A stretch of 64,000 nt of DNA from Pictodentalium vernedei (taxonomy: Eukaryota; Mollusca; Scaphopoda; Dentaliida; Dentaliidae): positions 57,658,584 to 57,722,583 of the forward strand of contig CM062296.1 in the NCBI GenBank assembly GCA_031216915.1. The letters are read 5' to 3'. Below are positions 9,801-21,465 of this stretch, one piece after another. Position 1 is the stretch's first letter. Each line of letters opens with the position of its first letter. The position numbers and the translations under genes were made by a program. The notes beneath the pieces were generated by a model. That model did no database searches. It saw only the letters and a program-made list of their open reading frames with translations, and was not told the origin of the DNA.

Positions 9801-11034
9801 TAATGTTGTCACGTTACTGACTGAAAGCGTGACGACTTTGTCTTTGTCATGAATTATTATTCTGGAAAGGTGACTATGAAACAAAATACTTTTTGTGTTT
9901 CCAAATGTATATTGTTTAAATTTAAAACTCCACATTTTCCTGTTTTTGAGAATCTGGTGGAAGGTACGATTGATATTACAATGATTAGTTTTATTACGGG
10001 ACATAGAGAGCATTTAGAACTTGGGGAGAGTGCGCAGTGATAGAAGGGCGCATCGGTAACATGGTTAGGAATACAATGCGCAAAGCAATGCTTTAGACTA
10101 ACCCGGAACTAGATTGCTCTAGATGCAAGTTTTGACTCCGATTTATTAAACCATTTTATCGGCCCGGTTGCTAGCTTTGTAAACTATGGACCCATAAATG
10201 CTCCTTTATTACAACTTTTATGAAAGAGACAAATCAAACGAAAGAATCTTTGGTTACATCCTATAAGTCTGTTCATACCCATACTGCTAATTTCTAATAA
10301 ATGATGGGAACCCAGAGGGGAAATATAAATGTAAAATATATATTGATCAAGATAATGTTGGTTTTATCTCTCTCTCTCTCCTTGTCCCTAATCTATTTAT
10401 GGAAAGAACTGGGCGGGCCACGTGTCCCCTATTCCCCTATGCCCCCACTTTCTGCACCATTATTTGATTAGAGGATTGTACTTCTGGTAGAATCGTTGTC
10501 GTTATTGATAATTCTTAACAGCTTCGCCAACGTTATGTCCATGGGTAACACACGCCATCTTTGTACGTAATGATGTTTTGCTAGATATATTGAGTAAGGC
10601 CATCCACACCTTCTTAGTCCACGTAATACGTATAATGCAGGTGAATGGAGCCAGCTGACAGACTGTGGCGAAGTTGCAGTTAAAGTTATAGATTTTGTCG
10701 GGCATCAGGGGAGGATGTGTTTCTGCATGGAAGGGATGATACCATGTCCATGCACGGTTCCACCTCCCAGGTTACAAACATGATTTGTGAGCCAGCAGAC
10801 CGGACGTTGGTATATATAAAATATACCCATAGTAGCTCGGTGTACCAAATGTTCACCACGAGTGTTCAAGTGGTATCCTTTACCATGATCGTCAGATTAT
10901 TAAGAGTCGCTATTATTTATTCTCGATTTTACTAAGCAGCTGCCGTACATGTACATACGTGCGAATTTGTTTTTGTTCACATGAGCATCGGAGGGCGGTA
11001 CTTCCGCTGTCAATTTGATCACCGAAACGAAATA
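9801..11034. other. Unannotated interval
   Basis: A short TC microsatellite at 10369-10382. No coding signal or repeat relationship recognised. Confidence 0.45.
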
Positions 11035-11342
11035 GAAAAAGAAACAGGGCTTTTTTTATTTTAATAATATAATAACATACTATTTCGAGTTATGGGTGCT
11101 TTATTAACATGAGGCAATGCATGTCTTTCAGTTTTTGGTGTTTTATGGGGTAAACTCATTTAAAAACGTAATAAATAATTGACACTTTCATTTCACTCTT
11201 CGCGCGGCGGCGTGATATGAATTTAGACAAGTTCGCATTCAGGTCAACCTCACCAAAGGTTAAGGCTGTAGTTCCACCGTAGGTGTAAATTTTAACTTTT
11301 GAAATCCCATTACTGGCATGTTCACCATAGTATAGTTGAATA
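11035..11342 (-). pseudogene. 3' end of a dispersed unknown gene, copy 1
   Basis: Minus-strand frame 11335 to 11156 ends in VFK-stop. It aligns residue by residue with the plus-strand frame at 37290-37460: both contain EHASN, IYTY.GTT, LNANL.K, KSE.K and IIY.VFK-stop, followed by homologous AT-rich 3' sequence. Protein-level conservation between two divergent copies means both descend from a real coding sequence, probably a transposable-element protein or a retrocopied gene. I do not recognise the domain. The upstream part is cut off by the family C insertion at 11343. Confidence 0.65.
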
Positions 11343-11643
11343 CAGTTAAAACTAGAAGTCCTGTCATGAAATGCGCACAAATAGCATGATATGCGCGTTA
11401 ATGTACGCGTTATGGCCCATGTAAAGCTATCAAAGTCTCCACATATGGCCTGTGCACAAGCAATGTTTCAGCCAATGGACCTCCGGGTAACCCGGAGGTC
11501 CAGTGGCAGAAAGATTGCATGTGTTTGCTATGAGTAACCAAGAGAACCTGGATACCATTCGATATGGCAATTGCGCGCAATTCCAAAGCGCAATTAAGCC
11601 TAGATAAGCGCATTGTTCGTGACAGGACTTCTAGTCTTAACTG
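11343..11643. repeat. Family C MITE, copy 4
   Basis: TA at 11341-11342 and 11644-11645. Inserted at the edge of the gene remnant on its left. Opposite orientation to copies 1-3. Confidence 0.85.
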
Positions 11644-11645
11644 TA

Positions 11646-12066
11646 TGTATAAAGCTACAATTTATGTCATAGACGTTTCATATTTAGTAGAATAGGTAAC
11701 CATGGTACAACACATTTTACTTCAATGTTCATAAATAATAATTTCAACATTTCATTGAAATCTTTTGTTACATATTATCAGCTGAACCAACTGATAAGCT
11801 GATAAGGGGCTGTAAAATCCCAGTTTGTCAATTAATGCAACAGATATTATTTCACACACCCCATCCACCCACCACCACAAACACACGAACTATACAATTG
11901 ATTTGGCAATTACGACTTTATTACCTACGTCTGGTAACCAAGTACCATAAATAGTTTGACAAAATAATGTTTTGTGTCAACACCGCTACAGAAATGTCAA
12001 CACCACAAGAAATAGTTTTCGACTAATGTTTTAAACGAATATATGTTTCTTAAAGTCGTGCCCACC
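11646..12066. other. Unannotated interval
   Basis: AT-rich with a CCACCCACCACC patch. No feature that I can support. Confidence 0.4.
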
Positions 12067-12690
12067 TGTTGATGGTCCTGTGTTCACTCCCGCGCGCAGC
12101 GATTCCCGCATCGCGCTTAAGCTGATGATCACTGACGAGAACACCATTCACCACATTATTCTCTATTATTCTCCATTATCAGTTCATCCTCCTTCCTAGG
12201 TAATAATCTCAGATAAGTTTCTAGCCAAACCATTTCCATCGTGGTTCTATTAGCATTCGACTCACAGGGCACAGGCATCCCTTTCACCATTCTCCCGGTC
12301 AGTATTTAGGAAACAAACTATGCGTTTCCACCGTTTTTTCTTGGGCATTTTATCCTACATCGTCATTCGGGAACTTGTGATAACCGCGGCTTGTATGGAA
12401 CGCACGCGCGTGCGACGTCCTCACTCGCGAGACAATGCATTGTTGGGGTAAAGGTTTCATTTCTGGTAGTTACGTTCACAGTGGGGGTGGTTCGCGTGTG
12501 GTGTTTGAGTTTTCTGCGTTGGTGTTACTGTTGACTTATATAAATACTCAGTATGCAATCCTGTGCTTGTAACTCATAAGAAAGATTCTTTTCAAGCCGA
12601 CGCCAGCTTCTGTTCCCTTCAGTTATCGCCGTCACGCTACCCGCTTACCCTACCAGGCGGCTTCAGACTGTAGTCGGTAATATTTCAACA
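12067..12690 (+). repeat. Possible solo LTR or promoter-bearing block
   Basis: Begins TGTTGATGG and ends TATTTCAACA (inverted TGTTGA/TCAACA termini as in LTRs), is GC-richer than its surroundings, and has a TATA box (TTATATAAATAC, 12536-12547) about 145 bp before the end, the usual LTR position. Against it: no convincing 4-6 bp target duplication (CCACC versus ATACC), no clear polyadenylation signal, and no second copy in the window. Confidence 0.3.
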
Positions 12691-13430
12691 ATACCTCGCG
12701 TATAGACCTACAATAATGATACTAAAATGGGAGAGATTATGTCTTGGGCAGAAAAGCCAGCCCTGTGAGACCAAAAGGGTTTAATAACTTTCTCGAGCCT
12801 ACCTTGATTTCTCATTTCTCTGCCTGTGAGTAATAAAAACCAATGGTAAGCCTAGCAGGTAGTGGAATATATTAGGAATTCTGCTGAGTATGGAAATGAT
12901 TTGGGGGGTCATTGCCTCATATAACCCTCTGCTGCTTGGATATTGATTCTCAGAACAGGCTTATCTCTTATTATAGCCCAGTAATTATTCCTTGTCTAGG
13001 AAGTTGGTTCCAGTATTTCTTTGTTATTAATTCAGTCTCTCATATTTTCTCTTCTTTCCATTTGTTCTCCCAATTGTCCTTTCATACTGGAAAATGCTTC
13101 ACAAGCTACCAAGGTTTGACTGATTAGATCTTGCTCACCGTCTTCCCGTTGTTATTTGTAACTGTTGCGTGAGTGGAGACGGTCACTTATAAGCTGTTAG
13201 CTTACTGCCGAATCCACCCCATAGATTACTGTTAGAAATTGTGCATAGTGAAGAAAGTTTGAAATAAATATTGTTTAAACTAAATAGTTTGCAGTTTATA
13301 TATTTTAAAAATATAAGTCTTCATGTCTTGAATAGCTTATAGGTTTTAAGGGTCAAGAATGTTCCTTTAAAATAAATCAGCCCCAGCCAAATAGCACGAC
13401 AAATACCGACAATACGTAGACAGTGTCTTA
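12691..13430. other. Unannotated interval
   Basis: No coding signal, palindrome or repeat copy recognised. Confidence 0.4.
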
Positions 13431-13433
13431 TTA

Positions 13434-13641
13434 CTAAATCACCCGCGGACTGGATATTCCACCCAAGCAATAATTGCAAATTTGTTGCAAAGTATAACAA
13501 GCACAAGCAAAGTTCCAGCCAATGGACCTCCGGGTTATACCCGGAGGTCCATTGTCTGAAACATGGCTTGTGTTTTTTGTCCACATGTACAGAAATTGAA
13601 GGTGCTACTTTGAGTGATAATTCCACCCCCGGGTGATTTAG
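13434..13641. repeat. Diverged family C relative with different termini
   Basis: Termini CTAAATCACCCGCGG / CCCGGGTGATTTAG flanked by TTA on both sides. The centre reads GCCAATGGACCTCCGGGTTA-TACCCGGAGGTCCATTG, the same core as family C, and shares AAGCACAAGCAAAG-type arms with it, but lacks CAGTTAAAACT ends. Confidence 0.7.
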
Positions 13642-13644
13642 TTA

Positions 13645-14222
13645 CAATCCACTCTCCACGTACTGTATATATATAGCAAAAATAATGTCGACCTACTTTT
13701 CTATGTTTAATTGGTCTGTTACATGGCCATCCATACATTCATGTTTATGTTTTCTATGACAGTTTATTTCCTTTTGGTTCCCTTTAATTGATACAATCGC
13801 TAAATTTTAATTTTGAAATCAAATTATGAATATGGTCGTTACGGTGCTGACATAATATTTACATTTGTGCAATATTGGACCCCAGCACAAGTCAAACAGA
13901 CTTCGGTCACCGCCGGTTATACACCCCAAAATCAGCTGGATTAAACATCAACCCAAATCAACGGGGGTTGAGTGAATTTGAACCTAATTTGATCCATATC
14001 CACTCAACCCAGTTGATTTCGGTTAATAGTTAGCCCATCTAATTTTAGAATGTAGATACAAGTCTCATGTGTGACGTTTGTTATGCCGAAAGATTAGGTT
14101 TTGGGAATGGTTCGAACTCTTCATTTGTCTGAACCAACAACAGCCAACACTCGGTGAAATTACCTAGCTGTATGTGATTTCAGCATAACAGTAAAATATC
14201 GTACAGCCGCTGTCATTGAGTT
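13645..14222. other. Unannotated interval
   Basis: A weak inverted pair (AACCCAAATCAACGGGGGTT / AACCCAGTTGATTTCGGTT) at 13950-14025 is the only structure noticed. Confidence 0.4.
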
Positions 14223-14463
14223 TTAACCCTTTGAACCCTGGTGGTATCTTCCATGTCAATTCAATGGCAGCAACTGGAAGAGTCCATATTTATTATTTGG
14301 GGTTGGACCAATTGATATTTTCAACGTGCAGCCTTAGGGCTGCACATTGAAAGTATTGATTGGTCTACACCAAGCATTTACCTTGTAGCCATCCCCCTTA
14401 ATGACATTTTGACGTAGCTTATGACCCGGCCAGGAAAACGGCCTCTGCAGTTCAAAGGGTTAA
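14223..14463. repeat. Family F palindromic MITE, copy 1
   Basis: TTAA|CCCTTTGAACCCTGG ... GCAGTTCAAAGGG|TTAA. The centre ATATTTTCAACGTGCAGCC pairs with GGGCTGCACATTGAAAGTAT. TTAA flanks and CCCTTTG ends again suggest a piggyBac-type element, distinct from family A. Related copies at 29268-29430 and 50486-51668. Confidence 0.8.
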
Positions 14464-14808
14464 GTCGTTTTAAGGAATTTTCAATGACACTTTATTATAA
14501 ATCATCCAAGATTAGTTGTTCATTATCTAACGTTTAACCGTGTATATATGTGCATTTTTTACGATAAATCGAATACAGCGAATAACATGCCATGGGTACA
14601 ATGACTTTTCTACCTATGTTATTCCAGTGAACGAATCTTTGGATTCAACATTATTCAATATTTCTGATGAAGCTGTCTACATTTTGAGGGTGCTGTATGA
14701 TGCTCACCGAAATAAATTGTCCAACGTTTTAAGAATTATAGGGAAATATGTTTGTGAATATTTACATTTTAGCAAAGATTATTTTTACATGAGAAAAGTA
14801 GACTTATT

Positions 14809-14935
14809 TTAACCCTTTATCCAAGGTAACGGCAAGACCGGCCTGCGCTGTTCTCAAAAATCGCCAATTAATTTTCATTATTTTTATCATTTTTGTCTCA
14901 AAAACATAGGTTATGACGCCTCGTTGGAACGAGTT
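14809..14935 (+). repeat. Half of a family A MITE
   Basis: Left arm only (TTAACCCTTTATCC...AGGTTATGACGCCTCGTTGGAACGAG), breaking off at the palindrome centre and joining the duplicated block that follows. The preceding 90-codon frame (14540-14812 +) takes its stop codon from this TTAA; I see no domain in it. Confidence 0.75.
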
Positions 14936-15265
14936 CCTTGAATTCACGCGAAGCTCCCATTTCAATGGACGTCTCTCGTTTGAGAATAGTCTTGATCACT
15001 ACTTTTATGTATTTTAACCCATTACCTAACGTAAGGGCCAAAACCGGTCAGCGCTATTCTCAAAAATCGCCAATTAATTTTCATTATATTTTCATTTTTT
15101 GTCTCAAAAACATAGGTTATGACCCCTCTTTGGAACGAGCTCATCGAGCTCGTTCCAATGATGGGTCATAACCTAAGTTTTTGAGACAAAAAATGAAAAA
15201 CAGTTAGTTATTCAAGAATTTTTTTTGCAAGTGTCGTCTGCTTTTCGTGTTAGGTAAAGGGTTAA
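14936..15265 (+). repeat. Duplicated block carrying a complete family A MITE
   Basis: AATTCACGCGAAGCTCCCAT...ATGTATTT (14940-15012) plus a full MITE (15013-15265, TTAA both ends) is repeated at 37862-38186 with the MITE at the same base. Here it follows half of another family A copy, so one palindrome captured or recombined with another. Confidence 0.75.
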
Positions 15266-15537
15266 ATGTTTATGGGAATATATCGCACCATAAAGTTATG
15301 TTTTTCTTGTTTCCACTAAGCCAATAATACCAATCGGTGGTTTAGTTCAGGAACGCCTAGTGATCAAAGAATGACCAGCATTGTTAGTAGAAGAGAAACA
15401 CAAATATTACTGTATGAATTTCGGTTGCATATTTTTACTGTTTTGGGAACGTTAGATGATGGTGCTGTTTATGTAATGGGAGGAATTTGAGATAGATGGG
15501 TAGTAATTAGAGACTAGTATTCGTACGCTACACTCGT

Positions 15538-16073
15538 CCTGGACTGGTCGTAATCCACGTGTGGGCAGCGATGCTCACGCAAGCGTTTACCAGGTAATAA
15601 AAATCATCATCAGAAAAATTTTAATTAATGAAGCATCTGGTTACAGTTAAAACTAGAAGTCTTGTCATGAAACGCGCACAAATAGCACGTTGATATGCGC
15701 GTTAATGTACGCGTTATGGCCCAAGTAAAGCTATCAAATTCTGTACATATGGCCTTTGCACAAGCAATGTTTCAGCCAATGGACCTCCGGGTAACCCGGA
15801 GGTCCATTGGCAGAAACATTGCATGTGTTTGCTATGAGTAACCAAGAGAACCTGCCGTGGTTTGGATGCCATACGATATGGCAATTGCGCGCAATTCCAA
15901 CGCACAATTAAGCCTAGATAAGCGCACTATTCGTGACAGGACTTCTAGTTTTAACTGTATATCCGGTGTTTCATTAATTAAATATTTGATAATCATTCCT
16001 TTAATTAGTGTTTGAAATGTAATATTATTGCGAGAGTGGAAATATTGCTCACCCGTGGAAAGAGAACGGTTCA
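15538..16073. repeat. Family D element, copy 2, interrupted by family C
   Basis: GGACTGGTC... left half at 15538-15643 and ...ATCCGGTGTTTCATTAATTA right half from 15959. Aligns with the uninterrupted copy at 280-500. Confidence 0.75.
15644..15957. repeat. Family C MITE, copy 5
   Basis: CTGGT-TA|CAGTTAAAAC ... TTTTAACTG|TA-TCCGG, in the loop of family D copy 2. The empty site at 396-400 (GGGTTGTATCCGG) supports a TA target. Confidence 0.9.
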
Positions 16074-16432
16074 TTACGGCCATACTGTATGTCATTTTTC
16101 TAGGCAGCCGTCACATTTTGTACCAATTTCCAACTTGAATCAGAAAATAAAAAAAAAATGTTTTCAATGATTTCCAATCTCATATCGGCAGCCGTCGTCA
16201 CGACAGGTGCGCTAATCAACAATGACATTGCTAAGGCTGATACCTTATCTAACGCGCGCGACTGCTATTGTCCGACAGCCAAACCATAATTGTTGGCCGA
16301 GCCATGCTTTGGCGCATGAATAATTTGTTCAGCGGTTTCTGATATATATGATATTCGTCATGACGAAAAACTTTACTGGGCGGCTCTCAGCCTTGAGCGA
16401 TTTGCGAAAACACCCTAAAATTTACCCACCTA

Positions 16433-16758
16433 CAGTTAAAACTAGAAGTCCTGTCATGAAATGCGCACAAATAGCACGTTGATATGCGCGTTAATGTGCG
16501 CGTTAATGTGCGTGTTATGGCCCAAGTAAAGCTATCAAATTCTGTACATATGGCCAATGCACAAGCAAAGTTTCAGCCAATGGACCTCCGGGTAACCCGG
16601 AGGTCCATTGGCAGAAACATTGCATGTGTTTGCTATGAGTAACCAGGAGAACCTGCCGTGCTTTGGGGGCCATTCGATATGCCAATTGCGCGCAATTCCA
16701 ACGCGCAATTAAGCCTACATAAGCGCTCTATTAGTGACAGGACTTCTAGTTTTAACTG
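16433..16758. repeat. Family C MITE, copy 6
   Basis: TA at 16431-16432 and 16759-16760. Contains a small local duplication of GCGCGTTAATGTGC. Confidence 0.85.
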
Positions 16759-16759
16759 T

Positions 16760-17270
16760 ACTTCTCGTTGGAAAAAATCATCCGGAACGCAATATCTCAA
16801 ATAACAATGACGAAAACAATTTATTCTGGCTTCATATTAACCCCCTTATTGCTTGTCCATCCTATTTATATAATATGTCCAATATGATGATTGGATAAAT
16901 AACCTGCCTTTCAACCCATCAAAACAGCGTTCACGGAAATAATTTACAAACGATCGTAAAACAATACATATTTATATTGACGTTTTTAACTATTCCCTCT
17001 CATTGTCGCCATTGAGTGAAGACCCATGTCTTGCGCTCCGATGGTTTTTCCTAAACTTTAGTTGGAATTCGATTTATAGTTGCTGTCGTTTTCCACAGTA
17101 CATGTTGATAGATTTTTGTTGGTTATCTTGTTATTTCAGTTCTGGCATTTACCCAATAATTTCTCTAGTTCTGATTATCATAAGGTTAAGCCATGAACGG
17201 CTGACTTTTCATTGACCTTTTCCAGTGTCAGGAAACTAAGAGTAATGATTCTCCAATCAGCTCTTTGAAC
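16760..17270. other. Unannotated interval
   Basis: A 70-codon hydrophobic frame (17003-17215 +) without recognisable domain; no other signal. Confidence 0.35.
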
Positions 17271-17386
17271 TCGTAAGACCGATTTTTCGGTCCAAGACAT
17301 AATTTCGTCCCATTTTTGTCTTATTACAAGAGATCTGCACACGGGGAATTGATGAATATATAATAACTGCAGTCTGCAGCCAGCTT
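17271..17386 (-). repeat. Family J half copy
   Basis: AAGACCGATTTTTCGGTCC...ATAATTTCGTCCCATTTTTG...AATAACTGCAGTCTGCAG is the inverse of the right side of 7078-7235 and stops at the palindrome centre. Confidence 0.6.
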
Positions 17387-17529
17387 CCTGGTTCTAATGT
17401 GCCATAGATACCGCATTGAGAAGTATTTGCACCGAAAACGTGTGCATCTAGCTGTTCTCTGCAAAGCGGTTTTCCTGTGAAGACGCAAAAGTTCCACAAG
17501 AAGAAAAGGTGGCTCGCTCACCTTATCGT

Positions 17530-17637
17530 CGCCCGAGTGCTAGAATGTCCTATGTCCCACTGGGGACAGAGTACTCCCATAAAGGACAGAGTACCCCCAT
17601 AGGGGACATAGGACATTCTAGCACTCATGCGACGTTA
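17530..17637. repeat. Hairpin element
   Basis: GTCGCCCGAGTGCTAGAATG... GTCCTATGTCCC pairs with GGGGACATAGGACATTCTAG... CACTCATGCGACG. The loop holds two GGACAGAGTACYCCCAT units. Confidence 0.75.
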
Positions 17638-18194
17638 TGTTGATCAGTTCGATTTCATACGACAGTGTCTTTTCTGCTGTAATGGATGTCACCTCGTAAA
17701 GGACCCCAAACCTCAAGTCGATGGAGGCATGGTTATCTATTTTGAACGAGAGATCACCCAAAACCAATGTCGCACACACATTCGAGATTCTGAATATTTG
17801 TGATCGAAAACAGGCCGAATGAGCAGAAAATGTCAGAATCTGAGTTCATGGCGCTGTCAGCAATTTGTGCGCTTCAGAAAGCCACTGCCACAGTGATGCA
17901 GGGCCAAATGTCTGGGTGACGTTCGGTTGATCTGTTTGAATTATTTGGTAGTTTTTCTTTTTTCTTGGGGGCGGGGGGAGGGGGCGATAAGGTCATGCTC
18001 GTCCAACCGGAATTTCATGTCTTCTGACAGTTTCATCTCCTGGAATCGTTACAGACTTGAAGATAGAAGCAGAGCAAGTAAATTCCTACGCAGGCCTGAA
18101 AATAAGCAGTCTGAAATGTATAGAATGAGGTCTCCAGAGGGTGAATTTGATGATGCTATCCCATACAGTGGGTCAATGTTTAGTTTTGAGACCC

Positions 18195-18480
18195 TGATTC
18201 AGACTGAGGTTCACAGAGGGTAAATTGAGAGATGCTACCCTGCTATGCAAGGTAGCACCACTAAATTCACCTCCTGGTGACCTCAATTTGCAGATGACAG
18301 TCTGCTAGTGTTCTGGGTTGGTCCTACGTCTTGCTGACAAAGATGAGGTCGATTCAGATTGAGGTTCATAGAGGGTAAATTGAGAGATGCTACCCTGGTA
18401 TGCAAGGTAGCATCACTAAATTACCCTCTGGGGACCTCATTTTGCAGATGACAGTCTGCTAATTTCTTGGGTTGGTCCTA
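18195..18480. repeat. Tandemly duplicated hairpin repeat inside pseudogene
   Basis: About 154-bp unit twice (from GATTCAGACTGAGGTTC at 18197 and GATTCAGATTGAGGTTC at 18351). Each holds a hairpin: GAGGTTCAYAGAGGGTAAAT...GATGCTACCCT / AAGGTAGCAYCACTAAATT...GACCTC. A third partial unit precedes at 18125. The unit includes flanking coding sequence (GGTTGGTCCTACGTCTT), so the duplication followed insertion. Confidence 0.7.
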
Positions 18481-18758
18481 CGTCTTCCTGACAAAGATGA
18501 GGTCGATGTTACAAATGCAACTAAAGTTATTCGAAATGGCTTCTGCCAAGTGATCAGTGATACTGAGCTCGACAGTAAAGATTATGACATTGGCATCATT
18601 CTTGAGAAATTATCAGAATGTGTGAGCGACACTCTTCTTGAACAGATAGGAAGTTTCTCGTCAAAGCTTGACCATACCCTACCGGCTCTTTTCATCAGCA
18701 ACATTATAACGTCTGTCGTTCGCAGCATACCCACACGGCACACGGTTACAGATTGGAC

Positions 18759-19010
18759 ATAACCCTTTACCCAACGTAACGGCCAAAACCGGCCAGCGCT
18801 ATTCTCAAAAATCGCCAATTAATTTTCATTATTTTTTTCATTTTTTGTCTCAAAAACATAGGTTATGACCCCTCGTTGGAACGAGCTCGTCGAGCTCGTT
18901 CCAACGAGGGGTCATAACCTATGTTTTTGAGACAACAAATGAAAAAAATTAGTTATTCAAGAATTTTTTTTGCAAGTGTCGTCTGCTTTTCATGTTAGGT
19001 AAAGGGTTAA
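18759..19010. repeat. Family A MITE, near-consensus, in pseudogene
   Basis: Left flank mutated to ATAA, right flank TTAA. Inner palindrome almost perfect (TTTTGTCTCAAAAACATAGG... GACCCCTCGTTGGAACGAG). It interrupts the pseudogene between its second and third fragments. A poly-G tract follows at 19063-19076. Confidence 0.85.
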
Positions 19011-21218
19011 TGCCACAATGACAGACTCGCAAAATCTAGTGAAAACAATGCGCGATTTTAGGGGGGGGGGGGGGTGGGGGTGCTTATATTCAAGAAATCT
19101 TCATCGTGCATAGCATCAAATTGTGCCGACAATAACCCGATTCCAACTCTTCTTACGGTCTGATACAAGTCGTTATTGACAATTTCGACGCAGATCTCTC
19201 CTCTCAGAATGGGACGGTTAACACCTAGTCCCCGGAAGTCGTAATTGCATCACCAGATACCAAAACTGATTCAGAGCCTCAAACCACTCCCAGGAGTACC
19301 CACGCCTGAGACGAATAAACGAGTTCGATATGATTCACATGTGGTGCGTTATAATGTCCCAAAAGCGAGTATTGCACACTCCACAAGGCAATTACCGTCT
19401 TTTTGTATGTTCTGTTTTACTGCAATTGTAAAGCGTAGAGCAACCGAATCTCATTTTCTGTTCACGAAATATGTTTTGAAGTCAGAGAAGTGTGTAGAGT
19501 CCAAGAGTTACAAAACTAGTTTTATCCGACGCTTCAGAACAGTTGACTCTGCCCAGAACGAAATCGACTTTTTTTCCCTTGATTGACATGACTCCTGCTG
19601 ATCTCGAAACCATCATTACAGCTATGTGCGAAGCACAAGAGAGAAGTTCGCAATTCGCAATTTTATAAAGTCACGTCCAATCCCGTGGGCCTTCCCCGAT
19701 AAGTTTCTGTTCTTCTACCCCAGATGGGTGGGATGTATCTACTCGTGAGTTTTGTTGGGCTGTTGAGACATTGAAAGTCAACTATGGCTTAGCCAAGATT
19801 CTGGAGTCTGTCTTCGGTGGCGTCGGTAAAATGCTCACAATGAACGTCAGAGGCACGCAATTATTAGCAGAACAGTTATTGAGACTTCCTTTTGTGCATG
19901 AAAACATGCAGTGCCCTGAAGATCTCTCCTCACTGTTAGATGACAGAGCAGAGAAAAGTCGAACCACCAAAATCTGGCTGGACGCATTTCTGAAGCCCGT
20001 ATTCATCATAATGTTATATGTTCGTGTTGAGAGGGCAAGTGACTGACTTTTGTATTTGGAAGCAGCGAGGAGTATCTTGCCCTACTTTTACGTTTGTCCA
20101 TGTCAATTTTGCAAGGTACGGTATGTATTATCTCCGTCAGATGGAGAAACACCCTTCAAACATCCTGTCCCATTGCATGAAATGGGAACACGTGATGGGT
20201 CAGGTGGCTTGTCTGTGGAATGGTATTTAGAGTGATATGTTTATTGAAATCTCTTTCATGAGATATGGGCATGACAAATCTGGCATAATTGGAATAACCC
20301 TGAGGCCAGAGACATTCAAAACGTGGACTATCAGTTTACTTGCATGTGACCACATCGTCAATGGTGTAGCTGAGTTACGAAAAGACATATAGGATACACG
20401 ATATCCAAAAGGAAGAGGGCAAAAGGAGGATAGATGCTGACGCAGTTTGAAATCAAAGCTTCAGCTATGCATAGAACCCATGGACCCATCACAGCACTCA
20501 TACACAATCGTAATGTAGCACATGGTCGTACTGGTGCATCGTCAGTAAGTATTGATGAGGTAGTCAATAAGATAGGATAGGCTCCGAACAATAGATTGGG
20601 GTCGAGCGAGGCCTATCGGGAGGCTTCTACGATCCCATTTCGATGCGATTTGAAACGATGGCTGTTTTTAAAAACATCGAAGAGTGCATGTGGTATCAAG
20701 GTGTACGACAAAAACTTTTTCTATTCAAGGCTTATTGGTCTGAAGTTTTGTTGGCCTGTTTTGAATATATCCCAGGTTCCTTATCACGAACTCTCCCATG
20801 TTCCAACTACTTTGTGTGACGATTTTGGCGACAACGGGTATCGAACTCTAAATCGGTTGTGAAAAACAGCAACGTGGTTTAAGACCTAGCCCAGGAATTT
20901 TGCCAGTGGTAACAACGCTATGGTCATAGACGGATGCGCCTTATTGTGGATACCTCATAAGTTTGTTTTCAAAAAGACTATGAAACCCCTTGCTGTGGAC
21001 TTCGTAGAGAAGTTTAAGGAGTACAAACAACACAAATTGGTTGATGGTGAGGTTAATCTGGTGTTCGACAGATACATCGAGTACAACATAAAATTTGTTA
21101 CACGTGCAAACAAACGTAACGAGAGTTATTGGGTGTACAAGCTTGGGACAAGTCTATTTTACACGCCAGAAACAAGTTCTGTCTGCAGTTGAGAACAGGA
21201 AGCAATTAACTGCCAGCA

Positions 21219-21465
21219 TTACCCCTTTACCGAACGTTACTGCCAAAAACAGGCCAGCGCTATTCACAAAAAACGCCAGTTAATTTTCATTATTTTTTTT
21301 CATTTTTTGTCTCAAAAACATAGCTTATGACCCCTCGTTGGAACGAGCTCGACGAGCTCGTTCCAAAGAGGGGTCATAACCTATGTTTTGAGACAAAAAA
21401 TGAAACAAATTAATTATACAAGAACAAGATGTGTCGTCTGCTTTTCATGTCAGGTAAGGAACAAT
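21219..21465. repeat. Family A MITE in pseudogene
   Basis: TTAC-flanked, slightly decayed termini (CCCCTTTACCGAAC / GTCAGGTAAGG), good inner palindrome. Splits the pseudogene before its THERTDNI segment. Confidence 0.8.
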
